Notes: generated by a model from the letters alone, not told the origin. A stretch of 64,000 nt of DNA from Sipunculus nudus (GCA_026874595.1 CM049310.1:54625058-54689057), one strand, 5' to 3'. Numbered from the stretch's first letter, positions 44,623 through 63,650 are shown. Numbers and translations: made by a program.

Positions 44623-45523
44623 GCATGGACTTGACAGTTTTAACTGATTTTCTCCATTAAACTTGAAAAACAACACCCATAAAAACTTCAGTACTGGTGA
44701 AATAAGAAATAACATTTCTAGAATAAGAAATGGGTACTTTATAAAGTGAAGCAATGGATGGTACACCCTAGACTGGCCCAGTCGATGTAATGGTTAAAAC
44801 ATAATTCCTCCCACTAACAGTCTTCAAACTTAGCTGTGTCACAAAACTAAGAACAGGTACTCCCACCTCATGCAAATTATATAACTCTCTCGGCTCTCTG
44901 GCCGACTAATCATCAACTGGTAAACTCTGGTCATTATGGGACGGTCAGTGCCACACATCTCCACCTTGCTGAACTATGGTCTTTTCCAGTGACGTCAGCA
45001 GTGGTCTTTCCCAGAATCTTTTTCGAAACCAACGTGGTTCATTTAGTCGCCGGGGTTCCAGTTTGCTACTAATATTTCAATTTATTCAGTCTTAATATTT
45101 TTAGGCTGTTGCTTATATTGAGTTCAGTGAGACTTTAAAACACTATATAACCCTCAGCCTCAGTGTTAAATTTTATCGGACCACCACTCCACAAAGTCGG
45201 ACTGTTTGAACATAACGTAGGCCTAACAAACTCTGGCTCAGCCAATCAGCATGAGACATTCAGGTGTAACGCGAAGAGCGCAGTCAAAATGTACTGGCTG
45301 ACTGAAACGGTCACGATTCGTGAGTGGCAATTGTAGTTAATACACGGGTACACACAAATGCTGCCAGCTGTTCCTGTCACCTCGGCAGAGGTAATTTTAC
45401 TGGAACTGTCGTTACAAAATTGTTGCAAATAACCATTAGACCTTTAAGCTTCTAACTTGACATCCTGGGAGGTCCAGCTAAAATCCTTCTAGTATCACAC
45501 TATTGCCAATACCAACTGTTCAA

Positions 45524-45556
45524 TCAGCTGAGCATCATGACTCATGGGTCACTTGT
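45524..45556 (+). mobile_element. Solo 3' end of a pearl-like element
   Basis: TCAGCTGAGCATCATGACTC, then ATGGGTCACTTGTT: the 3' subterminal repeat, hairpin and tail. I found no matching 5' end upstream. It lies about 120 bp before the start of the next full element, in the same orientation. Confidence 0.55.
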
Positions 45557-45672
45557 TCTAATGATGTTTTGCGTTGGGTTGGCTGTAAAATGACATTTTT
45601 TAGACCAAATTCAAAATTTGCATGATGATTTATCCTTGAAAACCAACTGAAACTCCGGGAATAGTTGTGGAA

Positions 45673-48475
45673 TTTTTAGCTCAGCTGACTATAAGTCACC
45701 TGAGCTATAGTCGTGGTCCGTCATCCGTCCGTCTGTCCCTCCCTCCTTCCGTAGATGTGGCACGTTTTGAAACCGTAAGACCTAGGAATCCAAAATTCGG
45801 CATAATGTTAGATGTCCCCAAGATCTCCTACCAAGCCGAAAACTGGGTCTTTGCGACTTCGTTTCTTTTGAGAAATTAAGGAAAAACCTCAATTTTTTTA
45901 TTAAAAACCAATTTTTACACTTCAGGACTGCCTAATATCAAAACCACTCATCTGTTTTTCCTCATATTTACCATAAATATTCCTCTATATAGTTCCTATG
46001 TACAAGCCAGAAATTAGGCCTGTATTATATAATTTTAAAAAGTTATGGGCCCAAACATAATGCATTTTGTAAGAAATCAAGAAAGATATTTGAACACTTA
46101 ACACAAAACATGTTAAAGCTATGGACTTTTTTTCCAGTAATATAACTTTAATTAATCAAAATTAAATTGTATACCCAAAATTAGATCAAAATCTTTTAAA
46201 TTTTTAAAAATATTAACAAAAATAAAAAATTGGTACCTTAAATTTTGCCCAATTTTGACCATGGCACTTTTTTTCCTGTAAGTACTGTTGATCTAATTTT
46301 CACAGCATGCACAAATAAGGATTTAATCTGTTAAAAATTGAAATTTGAAAATAAAAAATGCAAAATTAGGCTAGTTATTGAATTTTTTTGGAGGCTCTTG
46401 TTGTATTCCCTTACATTGTCAAGCAGTCCACTGTGGTCACTGTTGGTCATTCAGTGCAGCTCTGTATGCTCCCAAGGTTGTTGGCATAATGTTAGATGTC
46501 CCCAAGATCTCCTACCAAGCCAAAACCTGGGTCTTTGCGACTTTGTTCCTTTGAGAAATTAAGGAAAAACCTTAATTTTTTATTAAAAACCTATTTTCAC
46601 ATTTCAGGACAGCTTAACTACAAAATTACTCACCTGTTTTTCCTCATATTTACCATAAATATTCCTCTATATAGTTCCTATGTACATGCCAGAAATTAGG
46701 TCTGTATTATATGATTTAAAAAAAGTTATGGGCTCAAACATATTGCATTTTGTAAAAAATCAGGAAAGATATTTGATCACTTAACACAAAACATTTTAAA
46801 GCTATGGACTTTTTTCCAGTAATATATCTTTTATTAATCAATTAAATTGTATACCCAAAATTAGATCAAAATCTGTTAAATTTTAAAAAATATTAGCAAA
46901 AATAAAAAATTGGTACCTTAAATTTTGCCTCAATTTGACCATGGCACGTTTTTTTCTTATAAGTACATTTGATTTTATTTTCACAGCCAGTTTACATATG
47001 GATTTAATCTGATGAATTTTGAATTTGAAAGTATAAGCTTAAACAATAGTCTAGCTATTGAAGTTTTTTAGAAGACTTAATGTATTTGTATTTTCTAGCA
47101 TCATGACCCAACTTTTGTTTACCTGGTAATCCAAAAATTGGCATAATGTTAGATGTAATTGTAAATATTCATATTCTTCTATACATTTCCTGTGTACATA
47201 CCAAAATTTAGGTCAGTATTGCATAATTTGTTGAAGTTATAGGCCCAAACATAATGCACTTTGTAAAAAATCTGGATATATATTTACTCACTTAACATAA
47301 GAATGGCTGAGACTTTTTATCAGGAATATAACATAATTTAATCAAGATTCAACTGTATACGGAAAATTAGATCTGAAATTTGCTATTTTTTTTAAAGTTA
47401 TTAGCATAAATATAAAATCAGTACCTTAAATTTTGCCAACTTTGGCCACGGCACAATTTTTTCCTGTATGTACTGTGGATGTTATTTTCACAGCATGTAC
47501 ACATAAGGATTAAATCTGTTAAAATCTTAAATATGAAAAATAAAAGCTGCAAAATTAGGCTAGTTATTGAATTTGTTTGGAGGCTCTTGTTGTATTCCCT
47601 TGCATTGTCAAGCAGTCCACTGAGGTCACTGTAGGTCATTCAATGGAACTCTCTATGCTCCCCAGGCTGTTATGTAATCCCATCACTCCAGCAAACCCTC
47701 TCTCTTGTTGAGCTTGATCAGGCTGCCAGCATAAATACCACAGGGAGCCTTTCTCTCCCCCCCCCCCCCCCCCCCCATTCTTTTGACAGACCTGTACTCT
47801 AAACAAATTATAATTTCACATTTTTTCAGCGATGAACAGTAATGGCAGAGACCCCTCACTGAACCCACCGCTTCGATACACAGGACTAATATACAAGACA
47901 AAGCTGATAATTTTAATGTTAAAACATTCTTTTTGTTGAGACTTGGACAATTTTGATTTTTTTAAAAGAAAAAAATGTTCAGGAATTTAATCCTAATATT
48001 CATATATGGTAAAATATTAGGACCTAATGAAAGTGCTAAATGACAAGATTTAAGAAGATATAAATACTTTGTAGCATTTCGTTCATATCTCTTAAAGTTG
48101 GTGGGGCCTAGTTATCTAGTTTTTAAAATAAGAAATATTGGTCAAACTTTGTGGGATTAATTTTTAACTTTTTAACTCACATGGCCATATATTTAACTTT
48201 TGAAAACCTAATTACCATCACACATTATTTGTTTATGAAATGTTATTTTTATATAACATTTACCGTAGGCCTATTTGTTCCCTTGGTGCATCACTAAATG
48301 GTTTAGCTCATGTCCATTATTCTATAATTTACAGAGTTTCATTTTAGCAGGGCCATTTTCTCATAGCTTTTCTAATGATAATATACATGAAAAACCAAAA
48401 GAAATAAAAATAATTTGCAGTTACTAATATTTTCCAAAATTCAGCTGAGCGATGTGACCCATGGGTCCCTTGTTT
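45673..48475 (+). mobile_element. Pearl/HINE-like element with three tandem monomers, 2.8 kb
   Basis: 5' end TTTTTAGCTCAGCTGACTAT at 45674, then a shortened CCGT/CTGT tract. GGCATAATGTTAGATGT marks monomers near 45800, 46484 and 47140 (periods of about 684 and 657 bp). A GGAGGCTCTTGTTGTATTCC block closes monomers at about 46390 and 47578. A C run occupies 47756-47775. The 3' end is TCAGCTGAGCGATGTGACCC, then ATGGGTCCCTTGTTT. Confidence 0.75.
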
Positions 48476-49571
48476 CACAGTTGGCTGCGGGCAACCCTGT
48501 ATGTTTTGCTTACACAGGCCTGCTTTACGAGTTTGGCAAGTGAAATCAAATACAAACTAAAGATTTCACCAGAAAACATCTGTTATGTGCAATATAGATT
48601 TTACTTTTTTATATTTATTACTATTTTGTCAATGCATCAGACTTAACAGTGAACTATCAGTGTCAGTTGACACCAACAGATGTCACTGTTTTAGTATTAG
48701 GGGTCAACTGTGTATCATTAGGGTTCTGTGAGATAATCCTCTACACACACACACACACAATGGTCTTTGTTTCCTTTTGATCCTTTATTACAAGTGAAGG
48801 TCTTTTTCAAGAAGTGACACTCACATTCGCCCAAACAATTGAACTGACACCAAGGAATCATACCCAAACATTGGCTGGGGAGGGCAAATTGGTGGCACAT
48901 GAACATGCAGTGAGACTGCCAGATCAGCAGGTACTTACTGAAGGGGGGGGGGGGAGGGTTTCTTGGTATTATCTTATCTTTTGTTTTTAAGGATGTGCTG
49001 ATAATTATATTATATCTACTCAGAAGTGAAGTCCTCTGTGTAAAGCTAATTGTCTTTTGGTAGAAATTTGTAAATTGCTGATTTAATAAATCAAAACTGC
49101 ATAAAATGCTTAATCTCTCTTTTATTACTCTTCCTTTACAGAATAAATTCTTAAATAAAACATAGTCAGACATCCAAAGCAACATGTACCAACAATCACT
49201 TTACATATCACAGACAACTTGACTCTGCAAACATATATACAAAACAGTAAACAATAAAAACATGCCCATAAACAAGTAACATAAACATAAATGCTCCAGT
49301 AAAATACACAATAATAAGAATTGTGTACCTTGAACCAATTAACAGACCAATTTAAACCATTAATAAAAATAAATGGGAATAAAATTTCCCACAATTTGAA
49401 ATTTAAAGCGTACACACAGAAATTCTGGCAAATTGTGTAATGTCAAAAGAGTATAATAAGAACCACAAATATATGAAAGGTATGCAAAAAAAACATGACT
49501 AAAATGCTTAATTATGAGAGAAAAGCAGTTTTATCCTTTCTAGTTTTGGTTTCAAGTCTTTAAAATCCATT
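48476..49571. other. Intergenic DNA and alpha-tubulin 3' UTR
   Basis: Contains short (CA)n (48743-48758) and G-run tracts. The first exact AATAAA on the minus strand after the tubulin stop is at 49121-49126, so the 3' UTR may be about 450 bases. GATAAA (minus, near 49513-49518) is a possible closer variant signal. Confidence 0.45.
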
Positions 49572-56289
<6,718 letters not shown>

Positions 56290-56439
56290 TTTGAAGTTCT
56301 GATCTGTACGGACGATATAAATTCACAGAAAGGTGAAACAGGCGCACAAAAAACCCAAGGGCGTCGAAAGTTTGCGTAGAGATATGCAACGGACCTCTGC
56401 ACAAAGTAAACTGACGGCTAGACGCTCAACCTCAAGCTT

Positions 56440-56446
56440 TTTTATA
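56440..56446 (-). promoter_or_regulatory. TATA box of alpha-tubulin
   Basis: Minus strand GATATAAAAAAGC, with TATAAAA at 56446-56440, about 155 bases before the ATG. It predicts transcription start near 56410 and a 5' UTR of roughly 120 bases. Confidence 0.6.
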
Positions 56447-56495
56447 TCTGTGCCGTTCTTTTGCCCTGGAAACCAGACAGTGCAGTAATTATCTG

Positions 56496-56500
56496 ATTGG
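56496..56500 (-). promoter_or_regulatory. CCAAT box of alpha-tubulin
   Basis: CCAAT on the minus strand, about 50 bases upstream of the TATA box. This spacing is common in highly expressed cytoskeletal genes. Confidence 0.45.
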
Positions 56501-57630
56501 TAGAATTCCTACGTCACAAGTTACTGTTTAGCGCGGAAAGCACGTGGATAAGGTATTTCTTAACGACCAAATGCCATAGTAACGCATGCACAGACTCTTA
56601 GTTCATGACGTCAGAGTTCATTCAAATATGTTTCCACGTAAACTTGATAGAATTTTTCCCATTTAACCAATGCGCGGTGAATGCATGTCACTTCCAGGAA
56701 CTCGGCTTTTGATCATACAAAGCAATGAAATTAATCATGGACTGGTTTCTGGGAATGGTAAGTTAGTAAGTTACACTTATGCGCATATAAGACAAATATA
56801 ATCTATAGTATTAGTATATATCATTTGTTCGAAACCAGAAATCACAACTGATATGGATCGAATCTATATTATTTATGCTCAGACGTTCAAGATTGATATT
56901 AAAATCACAAAAAGAAATAATAATAAGGAACATGAATTTAAATGTGAGACTCGTATTCCTATATTAAGCCCAAAAGGACTTAAAATTGTGAATGGCAGCC
57001 TCGTCAATATCTAGCGACTATATATTTCATATAAGATCTTTTGTATTCAGTTTATAAACTTATTAACTTATACATAGCCTACAATTAATAATTTATTGAA
57101 TTGATAAGCTACATTAATGTTTTTGAAAAATGAAGATTGCGGCTGTTTTATACTGATGGAAACATGCAGATATTACTTGATGACAGTCTTTAAGGTATAA
57201 TTACATATAGTGTTAAATATAAATGAATATTTAATGTATAATATTAAATTGTTGTTATTTATATATTATTATTTGATATTATATATTAAATATCATTTAG
57301 GCCTATTTGTGTTATTATATAAATTATATAAATTATATAAAATTTATCTGTATATCAAATTATCATTAAATTGTATTTTTATTTATACATATATGTTGTA
57401 TTATTTAAAAAAAAAAATTATACATGGATATGTGCTACATCAGTCAGATAAAATACTTATTTGAACGTAATTTGTAATTTTTAGTTAGTATGTGACCCCC
57501 AGGTGGCCATTTTTTACGTCTCGTAAATGTATGCTTAACTAGGATTTCCATCGGCTAAAATATTTTAGGTTTTATTATTTTATAATGAGCGCGACTTGAT
57601 ACCTGGTTATCTTTTTTTGGAACAGCCCGT
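56501..57630. other. Region upstream of alpha-tubulin
   Basis: CACGTG near 56541 and an AT-rich stretch from 56750 onward. No gene recognised. Confidence 0.5.
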
Positions 57631-57637
57631 TGGCAAT

Positions 57638-57805
57638 CGGAAGTCATCATAGTTTAACGCATGCGCTGTGATGCCCATGTGAAAATGTTTATGTGTGTCT
57701 GTGTCAAATGACTGATCACTAATTCTGCCTGCGGAAAGGATTTCCAGATTGTATCATACGATTACTTAACTGCTGCTCTTCGATCAAGCGTGACAATTAT
57801 GACAG
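57638..57805 (+). promoter_or_regulatory. Possible divergent promoter and first exon of an unseen gene
   Basis: CGGAAGT (57638-57644, ETS-type) and ACGCATGCGCT (57657-57667, NRF1-like) lie close together without a TATA box, as in many housekeeping promoters. 130 bases further, ATGACAG (57799-57805) is followed by GTAACA, which could be a short first coding exon. No downstream exon was found, so this is weak. Confidence 0.25.
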
Positions 57806-58298
57806 GTAACAATCTGACCAAGTTTTTGTTCAGTTAAAGCCTGTGTCGTTTCAAGGCTTGAGTTGAGAGTCCGCATTCTGTTTTGTTTTTGGATGCAGAG
57901 ACCCATCCCTCCCACTGACACAAGAACACAAATGTCATCAGTGTGCCCCCGAAATCTGATTTTACCATTGACTTGTATATGTCACTGACTTGATATGTTT
58001 GTGTATCTGTTATAGTATGTTAAAACCATGTGTAAGTATGGCTCATGTCACGTTACAGTATTCTCGCATCATTTTTATCGCAGTATATTATCAATTATGA
58101 TCTGTAGAATCAGGAATAGAATATGCATGATTGACAGTTAAATTGACTAAGTCAGCAATGACAGTTGTTATTTATGCTGAAGTATGATAGATCTTGGGGA
58201 CAAAGAAAGTACAGGATATTTTGTCTTGATATTATTTTCCATTGCACATTTGGTTGTTACTTGAGGTGAACAGAGGATTGGATTTTGCTCAAATGGTG
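57806..58298. other. Unassigned stretch
   Basis: No repeat or gene recognised. Confidence 0.5.
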
Positions 58299-58305
58299 CT
58301 CATAA

Positions 58306-58778
58306 CCGGTCCCCCTAAACACCCAAAACACTGGTGTTTTGGGTATCTGTGACGAAACACCACAAAACACCCACTAAAGTTCAAACCTGACCCAAAACGT
58401 GACACCAATCGATAGATAATCATCTGATGAATATATCTCTGCAATATTGTGTCATGAATTTGTGAAATAAAGATAAAAATGAGTGTTTCATGTTGGGTCA
58501 GTTCATCGGTGGAAACGGCAGCCATTTATGCCAGCTATGACACTGTCCCCTAGTGGCGCAAGTCGCAAACAAGCAGAGCACTTGTCAGTTGTACAAAACA
58601 CTATTGTGTTTTTTTAATTTACAGAATAGTGGCACAATTCTGCATTGACATATCCAACAGATGATAATTTATTAACTGATGCCAGTGTTTTGTGTCATAT
58701 TCAAATTTAAAAGGGTGTTTCATGGTGTTTTGTCAAAAGTACCCAAAACACCAGTGTTTTGGGTGTTTGGGCGGACCC
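58306..58778. mobile_element. MITE with nested palindromic termini, 473 bp
   Basis: CTCATAA flanks both sides (58299-58305 and 58779-58785). The inverted ends GGTCCCCCTAAACACCC and, from the right, GGTCCGCCCAAACACCC continue into ACCCAAAACACTGGTGTTTT and GGGT, which is itself a palindrome. Inverted similarity extends about 85 bp. No transposase. Confidence 0.8.
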
Positions 58779-59411
58779 CTCATAAAGCACCAACTTACCT
58801 GCATGTACCTATAAAAAACTGGTTAACTGAATGCATGCAATTATTGCAGACTTATGCCATTAATACTTGTGCCTCTGTGCCCAGAAATTATTTAGTTGCA
58901 TGCTTGTCCTTAGGTGCCATGCAATCACTGTGATGACTTTCACTTGTTTATTTACGATGCTATGTTTTTTAGGTTTTAATGTTTAAGCAATTGTGTAAGC
59001 CTGATTTTAACCATAATATCCAAATGTTCATATATTTGGTCTCACAAATTTGATGAAAGAGGATGAAAAAGATGAATGGTTATTAATCACAGTTAAAATG
59101 ATTATTTACTTCAAAATTTCATAATTTACTAAATATTATCAACTGTTTCATTGTTTTATGAATATACAACAGATGCTTGTTATATCCTAAGAAGGGTTTT
59201 GAGCTTATATATGTTGTGCTGAACCATATAAATATGAATGGGATTGAAAACAGATATTTTTTTTTAATTTTAAGTGTATATGGAGGAATGGAACACAAAT
59301 TCATGGCAATGCACACCAAACACAGCATAAAGAACCAAAATGGCTCTTTGCATACATCTATGATTAAATATGATAATAATTTAAGCAATACTGAAAAATA
59401 CATGCTATATA

Positions 59412-60222
59412 CAGTAGAGCGCCATATTTCTGAATTCTGAATTTCCGAAAATTCGTTTTTCCGAAAATTAAAATGAGGAACCGAAATTTAATTCGTATTT
59501 CCAGAATTTATTTCAAGTATGTCAAAAACCTAAAATGAGTATTGTAATTATGAGTCACAAGGCCTGCAGTCATGTGTCAGGCCCAGTGACCCTAATTAAT
59601 TAATTCTGGGCCGATGTTGTCGCCAGGGCAAAGGTGTGAAAACTACCACTAGTCCCGCAACGCTCGGGCCCCCTGTACCCCCAGCAAGCAACTGAGCAGT
59701 TTATCCAAGAGCACTTGTGTGTTATCAACCGCATCTCGTTTGTACACAAGCAAGCATAGTTCGTCGGCTTGGGACAGGATGCCATGCCAAATAACTGAGC
59801 AGTTTAATCGCATGAGCATTGGTGAGGTATAATTCATTAAATGTTTGTGCTTGAGCAGCTTTTAAATGTCCCAGTCTTCAATTACGTAGATCGTTAAGAA
59901 ACACTGTGTTCCTTGGCGATGTCATTTGACCTTTCCCTTTAGTGAATTTGATAAAAAAAGAGCATGCACGTATCCTTAAAGCAGGTTTGACAATTCTTTG
60001 CAAATTATGCCCAGCAATAATCCAATATCTTTTATAAGTCCAGGTTGTCAATTACGAATATCGATAAAAAACACCATGTTCCTCGGGGAAAAATGGCAAT
60101 AAGTTAATCATTGACTGTCGTACTTACTTGCCGCTAGACCCTTGTCTGCATTTCCGAATGTTCGATTTTACAAACAAAAAGCTTGTCTCCCAACGCTTTT
60201 CGGAAAAATCGGCGCTCTGCTG
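59412..60222. mobile_element. TA-flanked MITE, pogo/Tigger-like ends, 811 bp
   Basis: Left CAGTAGAGCGCCATATTTCT and right, inverted, CAGCAGAGCGCCGATTTTTC, continuing as TTTCCGAAAA on both. TA at 59410-59411 and 60223-60224. CAGTAGAG-type ends with a TA duplication fit the Tc1/mariner (pogo/Tigger) superfamily. No transposase ORF is present. Confidence 0.75.
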
Positions 60223-61060
60223 TATATGCATGATAAATAAAGAAATTATAGACACTATATATCAGTGATGTAGTACCCGTGTCTGCTTTTTCAGGGTTCT
60301 GAGTTACTGGTCCTGGACTCGCACTTGTATTCAACTTACAGGTCAGGACAAAAGAAATTAATAAAAGTCCATCTTGAGTCCAGTGAAAAAACTCTGTCAG
60401 ATATTTTAAGACTTGTATTCCATTCATGGCATGCAGGAAATGTCCACTGAGCTGCTCAGCTGGTACACTTGCGCAGCGGAACTGGTGGCCTGATATATGG
60501 GACTTGGGTGTCCGTTCATGACAGAATTTTGGGCCAAACATGACTGTCCCTGTCCACGTTTAGAGATGACCTTTCAAGACAGGTCAATTTACATGGGAAA
60601 TGGGTCAGGGAAATGGCTAAGTGTCCATACATTGAAGATGTCCAGTCATCCCGATGTCCCCTCACGGCAGGTCCTGCTGTATACCAAGCTTTAGCTCTGC
60701 ATAGGGAGCTAAATGTAATTAAACATTAAAGCAAAAAGCATGTGTAAACTAATGTAAAATACACATGATAATCTCAGATTTTCATTTTAAATTTCTTTTA
60801 GAGTTTCAGGGTTGAGCAGTAATACCCACCCGGTTAAACCCAGGTGTACCCAGGCTGGACAATAAGTCTTAAAACCAACATGTGGGTTTTTATGAGCAAT
60901 ATAATATTGACTTTTCTAAAAACGTTTTATGTTTATCTGAAAATTCCCAAGTATAAAGTAGTGTAATATAGCATATATCCTGTCATATATTTGCAGATTT
61001 TTATCACTGTTTAGATGTGATTGAATAATAAAGAATCCAAGTCAATAACTGTGCATAAAA

Positions 61061-61605
61061 CAGGGTTGGGGCCAGGTACAAGTGAAAGTACCTAGATACA
61101 GGTACAGGTACTTGTGAATTTGCAAGATACAGGTACAGGTACTTGATTTTCACAGAGTACCTAGGTACAGGTACAGGTACTTTAGAAAGTACCTAGGTAC
61201 AGGTACAAGTACATTTATTGTAGGATCACTTCAAAGACGTTTTTACGGATTATAATAGCGTCATAATTTCACATGCAAGTTAACATACCTTTTTTTCTAT
61301 CAAACAATACTGAAGTCATTTGCTAAAGTATATTCTATATATAAGTATAAAGTGTATTATCACGCTGATGGTTTGCTGATTATTTTACAATACAGGTTAC
61401 CAAATTTAATATTAAAAGAGAAGAAAAAACTTACTGAAAATATACCTGGAGTACCTTGCATCAGGTACAGGTACAGGTACTTTAGTTCTAGGTACAGGTA
61501 CAGGTACAAGGTACTTCCTACTCATGACTGGCAGGTACAGGTACAGATACTCTGAAATGTGTACCTAGGTACAGGTTCAGGTACAAGTACCTGGCCCCAA
61601 CCCTG
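61061..61605. mobile_element. hAT-type MITE with GGTACA arrays, 545 bp
   Basis: Perfect 19-bp terminal inverted repeats CAGGGTTGGGGCCAGGTAC (61061 and, inverted, ending 61605), with perfect 8-bp target duplications GCATAAAA (61053-61060 and 61606-61613). CAGGG-type ends with 8-bp duplications are diagnostic of hAT. Subterminal regions are arrays of GGTACA/GGTACAG hexamers at both ends. No transposase. Confidence 0.92.
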
Positions 61606-62370
61606 GCATAAAAGTGAATTAAGATAAACAGTGTCATCAATTCTCTATGCCAAAGTTTCTTATTAGAGCCCTATGGAAAACATCTACCTGCAGGCTTTCT
61701 TTGACCCAGTCAGTATCTAACTTTAATGTCACTTTGTGCATTGCTGTCCAGTGCAAAAGTAGTTGAGATGCATTGACATAGTAGCTGCATTGTATCAAAG
61801 TTGCTGAGGAAGCCCCTTCACACCCACCACTTAACTCCCTGGACATTTGCCAACAATTAATACAGCACAAGTCTTCCTTTAGTCTGGCCATAAATACTGG
61901 TAAAGATAGAGGTTGTGGTATGCACTACACAAGCTAGATGGCTGAATCAGCAGGCTATTGTTAAGTGGATATCAGTCAACCTTTGATTGATCTTCATTAT
62001 CATCAGGGTGGGATAATGATACCCCTTTGATGCAGTTCATTACTGAATTCTGCATACAAGAAGTCCCATATACAGAGGGATTTTAATATTTTCACATGTA
62101 GGTGTTAAAAAACTGTTTTTAACAGGATATCTATGAACAGTGTTCCCATTAAATTAGTGTAAAAGACATGCCAACCTTGCTACATTGTAAGTTCATTTGA
62201 ACACTGTAAATATTCCAAAATAAAATGATAGCCAGAACCCAGTTTTGACAGGCAGTAGCCATTTCTACACCAATTTGTGTATACACCCACAAAGACACCC
62301 ACAGAAAAAAGTGATATACGATGGGCCGAGGTCTGAGAACTGTAGGTCTTCACTGCATCATGGTTCACAG

Positions 62371-63100
62371 TTTTAGCTCAGCTAAGTCAGCTGTGCTATT
62401 GTGATCGGTCAGTGTCCATTTGTCTGTCTGTTAGACTGTCACATTTTGACACCATTGGACCTAGAAACCTGTAACTGCATATCCAGGGAGGTCATTAATA
62501 AATCTTCTTGTAAGTGGAAGCCATATAGTAATCACCCTGTTTGTCCGTCTGTTCATCTGTCTGTCCATCTATCCATCCACACAAATTTGTTTCCAGATGA
62601 TAAGGTTGGATTGACATATGGATTTTAAACTTGACTTATGTATGGCCCACCAGTAAAGCAAGAGCCCTTATGATATTAGGGTCATGAGGTTAAGGTCAAG
62701 GGACCCAATTATTCATAAAGATAATGGCTACATTTTAAGCCAAGCTTTTCATCCCAACCTTCCATCTTGCACATATAACTGACTTGCCTGTTTGGGAAGA
62801 ATACAAATGAATATGGGGTCACAAGGTCAAGGTCACAGGGTCAGTCTGTCCACAAATTAGTTTCCAGATGATAACTCTAGTTTTGTTAGATAGCTTGGCC
62901 TCAAACCTGATTTATGTATGACCCTTCACTAAAGTAAGAAATATTTTGATTTTTGGGCCCTGAGGTTAAAGGTGAAGGTCATAGGAGCCTATAAAAGGAT
63001 TGTTCATGCACAGTAAAGCAAACTTTTCATCCCAAACTTACCATTTTTCACACATGGCTCACATGCCCAAAGTGGAAGAAATCAATAGATTTAGAGGGGA
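62371..63100 (+). repeat. Pearl-like 5' end with diverged monomers of about 271 bp
   Basis: Opens TTTTAGCTCAGCTAAGTCAG, related to the start of the elements at 35332 to 45673. A CTGT/CCGT-rich stretch follows, then two diverged monomers sharing GTTTCCAGATGATAA (62589, 62860), TTATGTATG-CCC, GAGGTTAAGGTCAAGG-type blocks and AACTTTTCATCCCAA. This recalls repeats common in molluscs. The 3' end is not identified. Confidence 0.6.
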
Positions 63101-63650
63101 CCTGGTCAGAGGTAAGTTCTCAGATTTTTTAGCGAACCTGGGAGCTTATGCGATGGTGCAGCGTAGTCCGTCCGTGGTCCGCCATCCGCCGTCCAGGGCT
63201 GGCTTTCCGCCGTCAATGGCTGTAAGTCAGAAACCGTTGGAGCTAGCAGCTCCAAATTACGTGTAAGAATTAGTCACATGTGAATCTTGGTGCCCTGGAG
63301 CTTATTATTGGGTATCTGCATTAATTTAGATTTTATAGAGAAAAAGCTTAAAAACCTTTAAAAATTTTCTTCTCTGAAACTGTCCAGCCAAATTGCCCAA
63401 TATTTCACAGAAATGATCCCTGGAACAATCTCTCTCAAGTTTGTTTGAATTGTTTCAGTTTGGAGAATTTTGGCTGAGTAACAGGAGGTTGAACTTAGTC
63501 ATCTGTCCAAAAAAGCACACTAAAATCAAAATCTCAGAAACGGCTAGAGCTATAATCACCAAATTTTATACCAATGTTTGTCACATATGTCATATCTGAT
63601 TTTGATGTATTGGTGCGCCACCTACATTGATGTGTTTTTTACAAGCGAAA
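63101..63650 (+). repeat. Probable dispersed repeat with a CCGTCCGTGGTCCGCC-type tract
   Basis: GGTAAGTTCTCAGATTTTTT, GTAGTCCGTCCGTGGTCCGC and TCAGAAACCGTTGGAGCTAG, followed by ATCACCAAATTTTATACCA and GTGCGCCACCTACATTGATG. The last part resembles the GGCGCCACCTACATTCACG block of the Helitron repeats at 11931-13060. Boundaries are unknown. Confidence 0.45.

Larger units (their letters stand above)
41763..45523. other. Intergenic region
   Basis: No gene supported. Contains an (AT)n tract (42577-42657) and a 19-bp tandem repeat (44562-44622). 44790-45480 has higher GC with TGACGTCA-like and CCAAT-like motifs but no exon or promoter I can defend. Confidence 0.5.

Noticed and set aside
44790-45480. 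Possible promoter or small RNA gene
   Set aside because: Scattered CCAAT- and CRE-like motifs, but no TATA, exon, snRNA signature or splice site I could defend.
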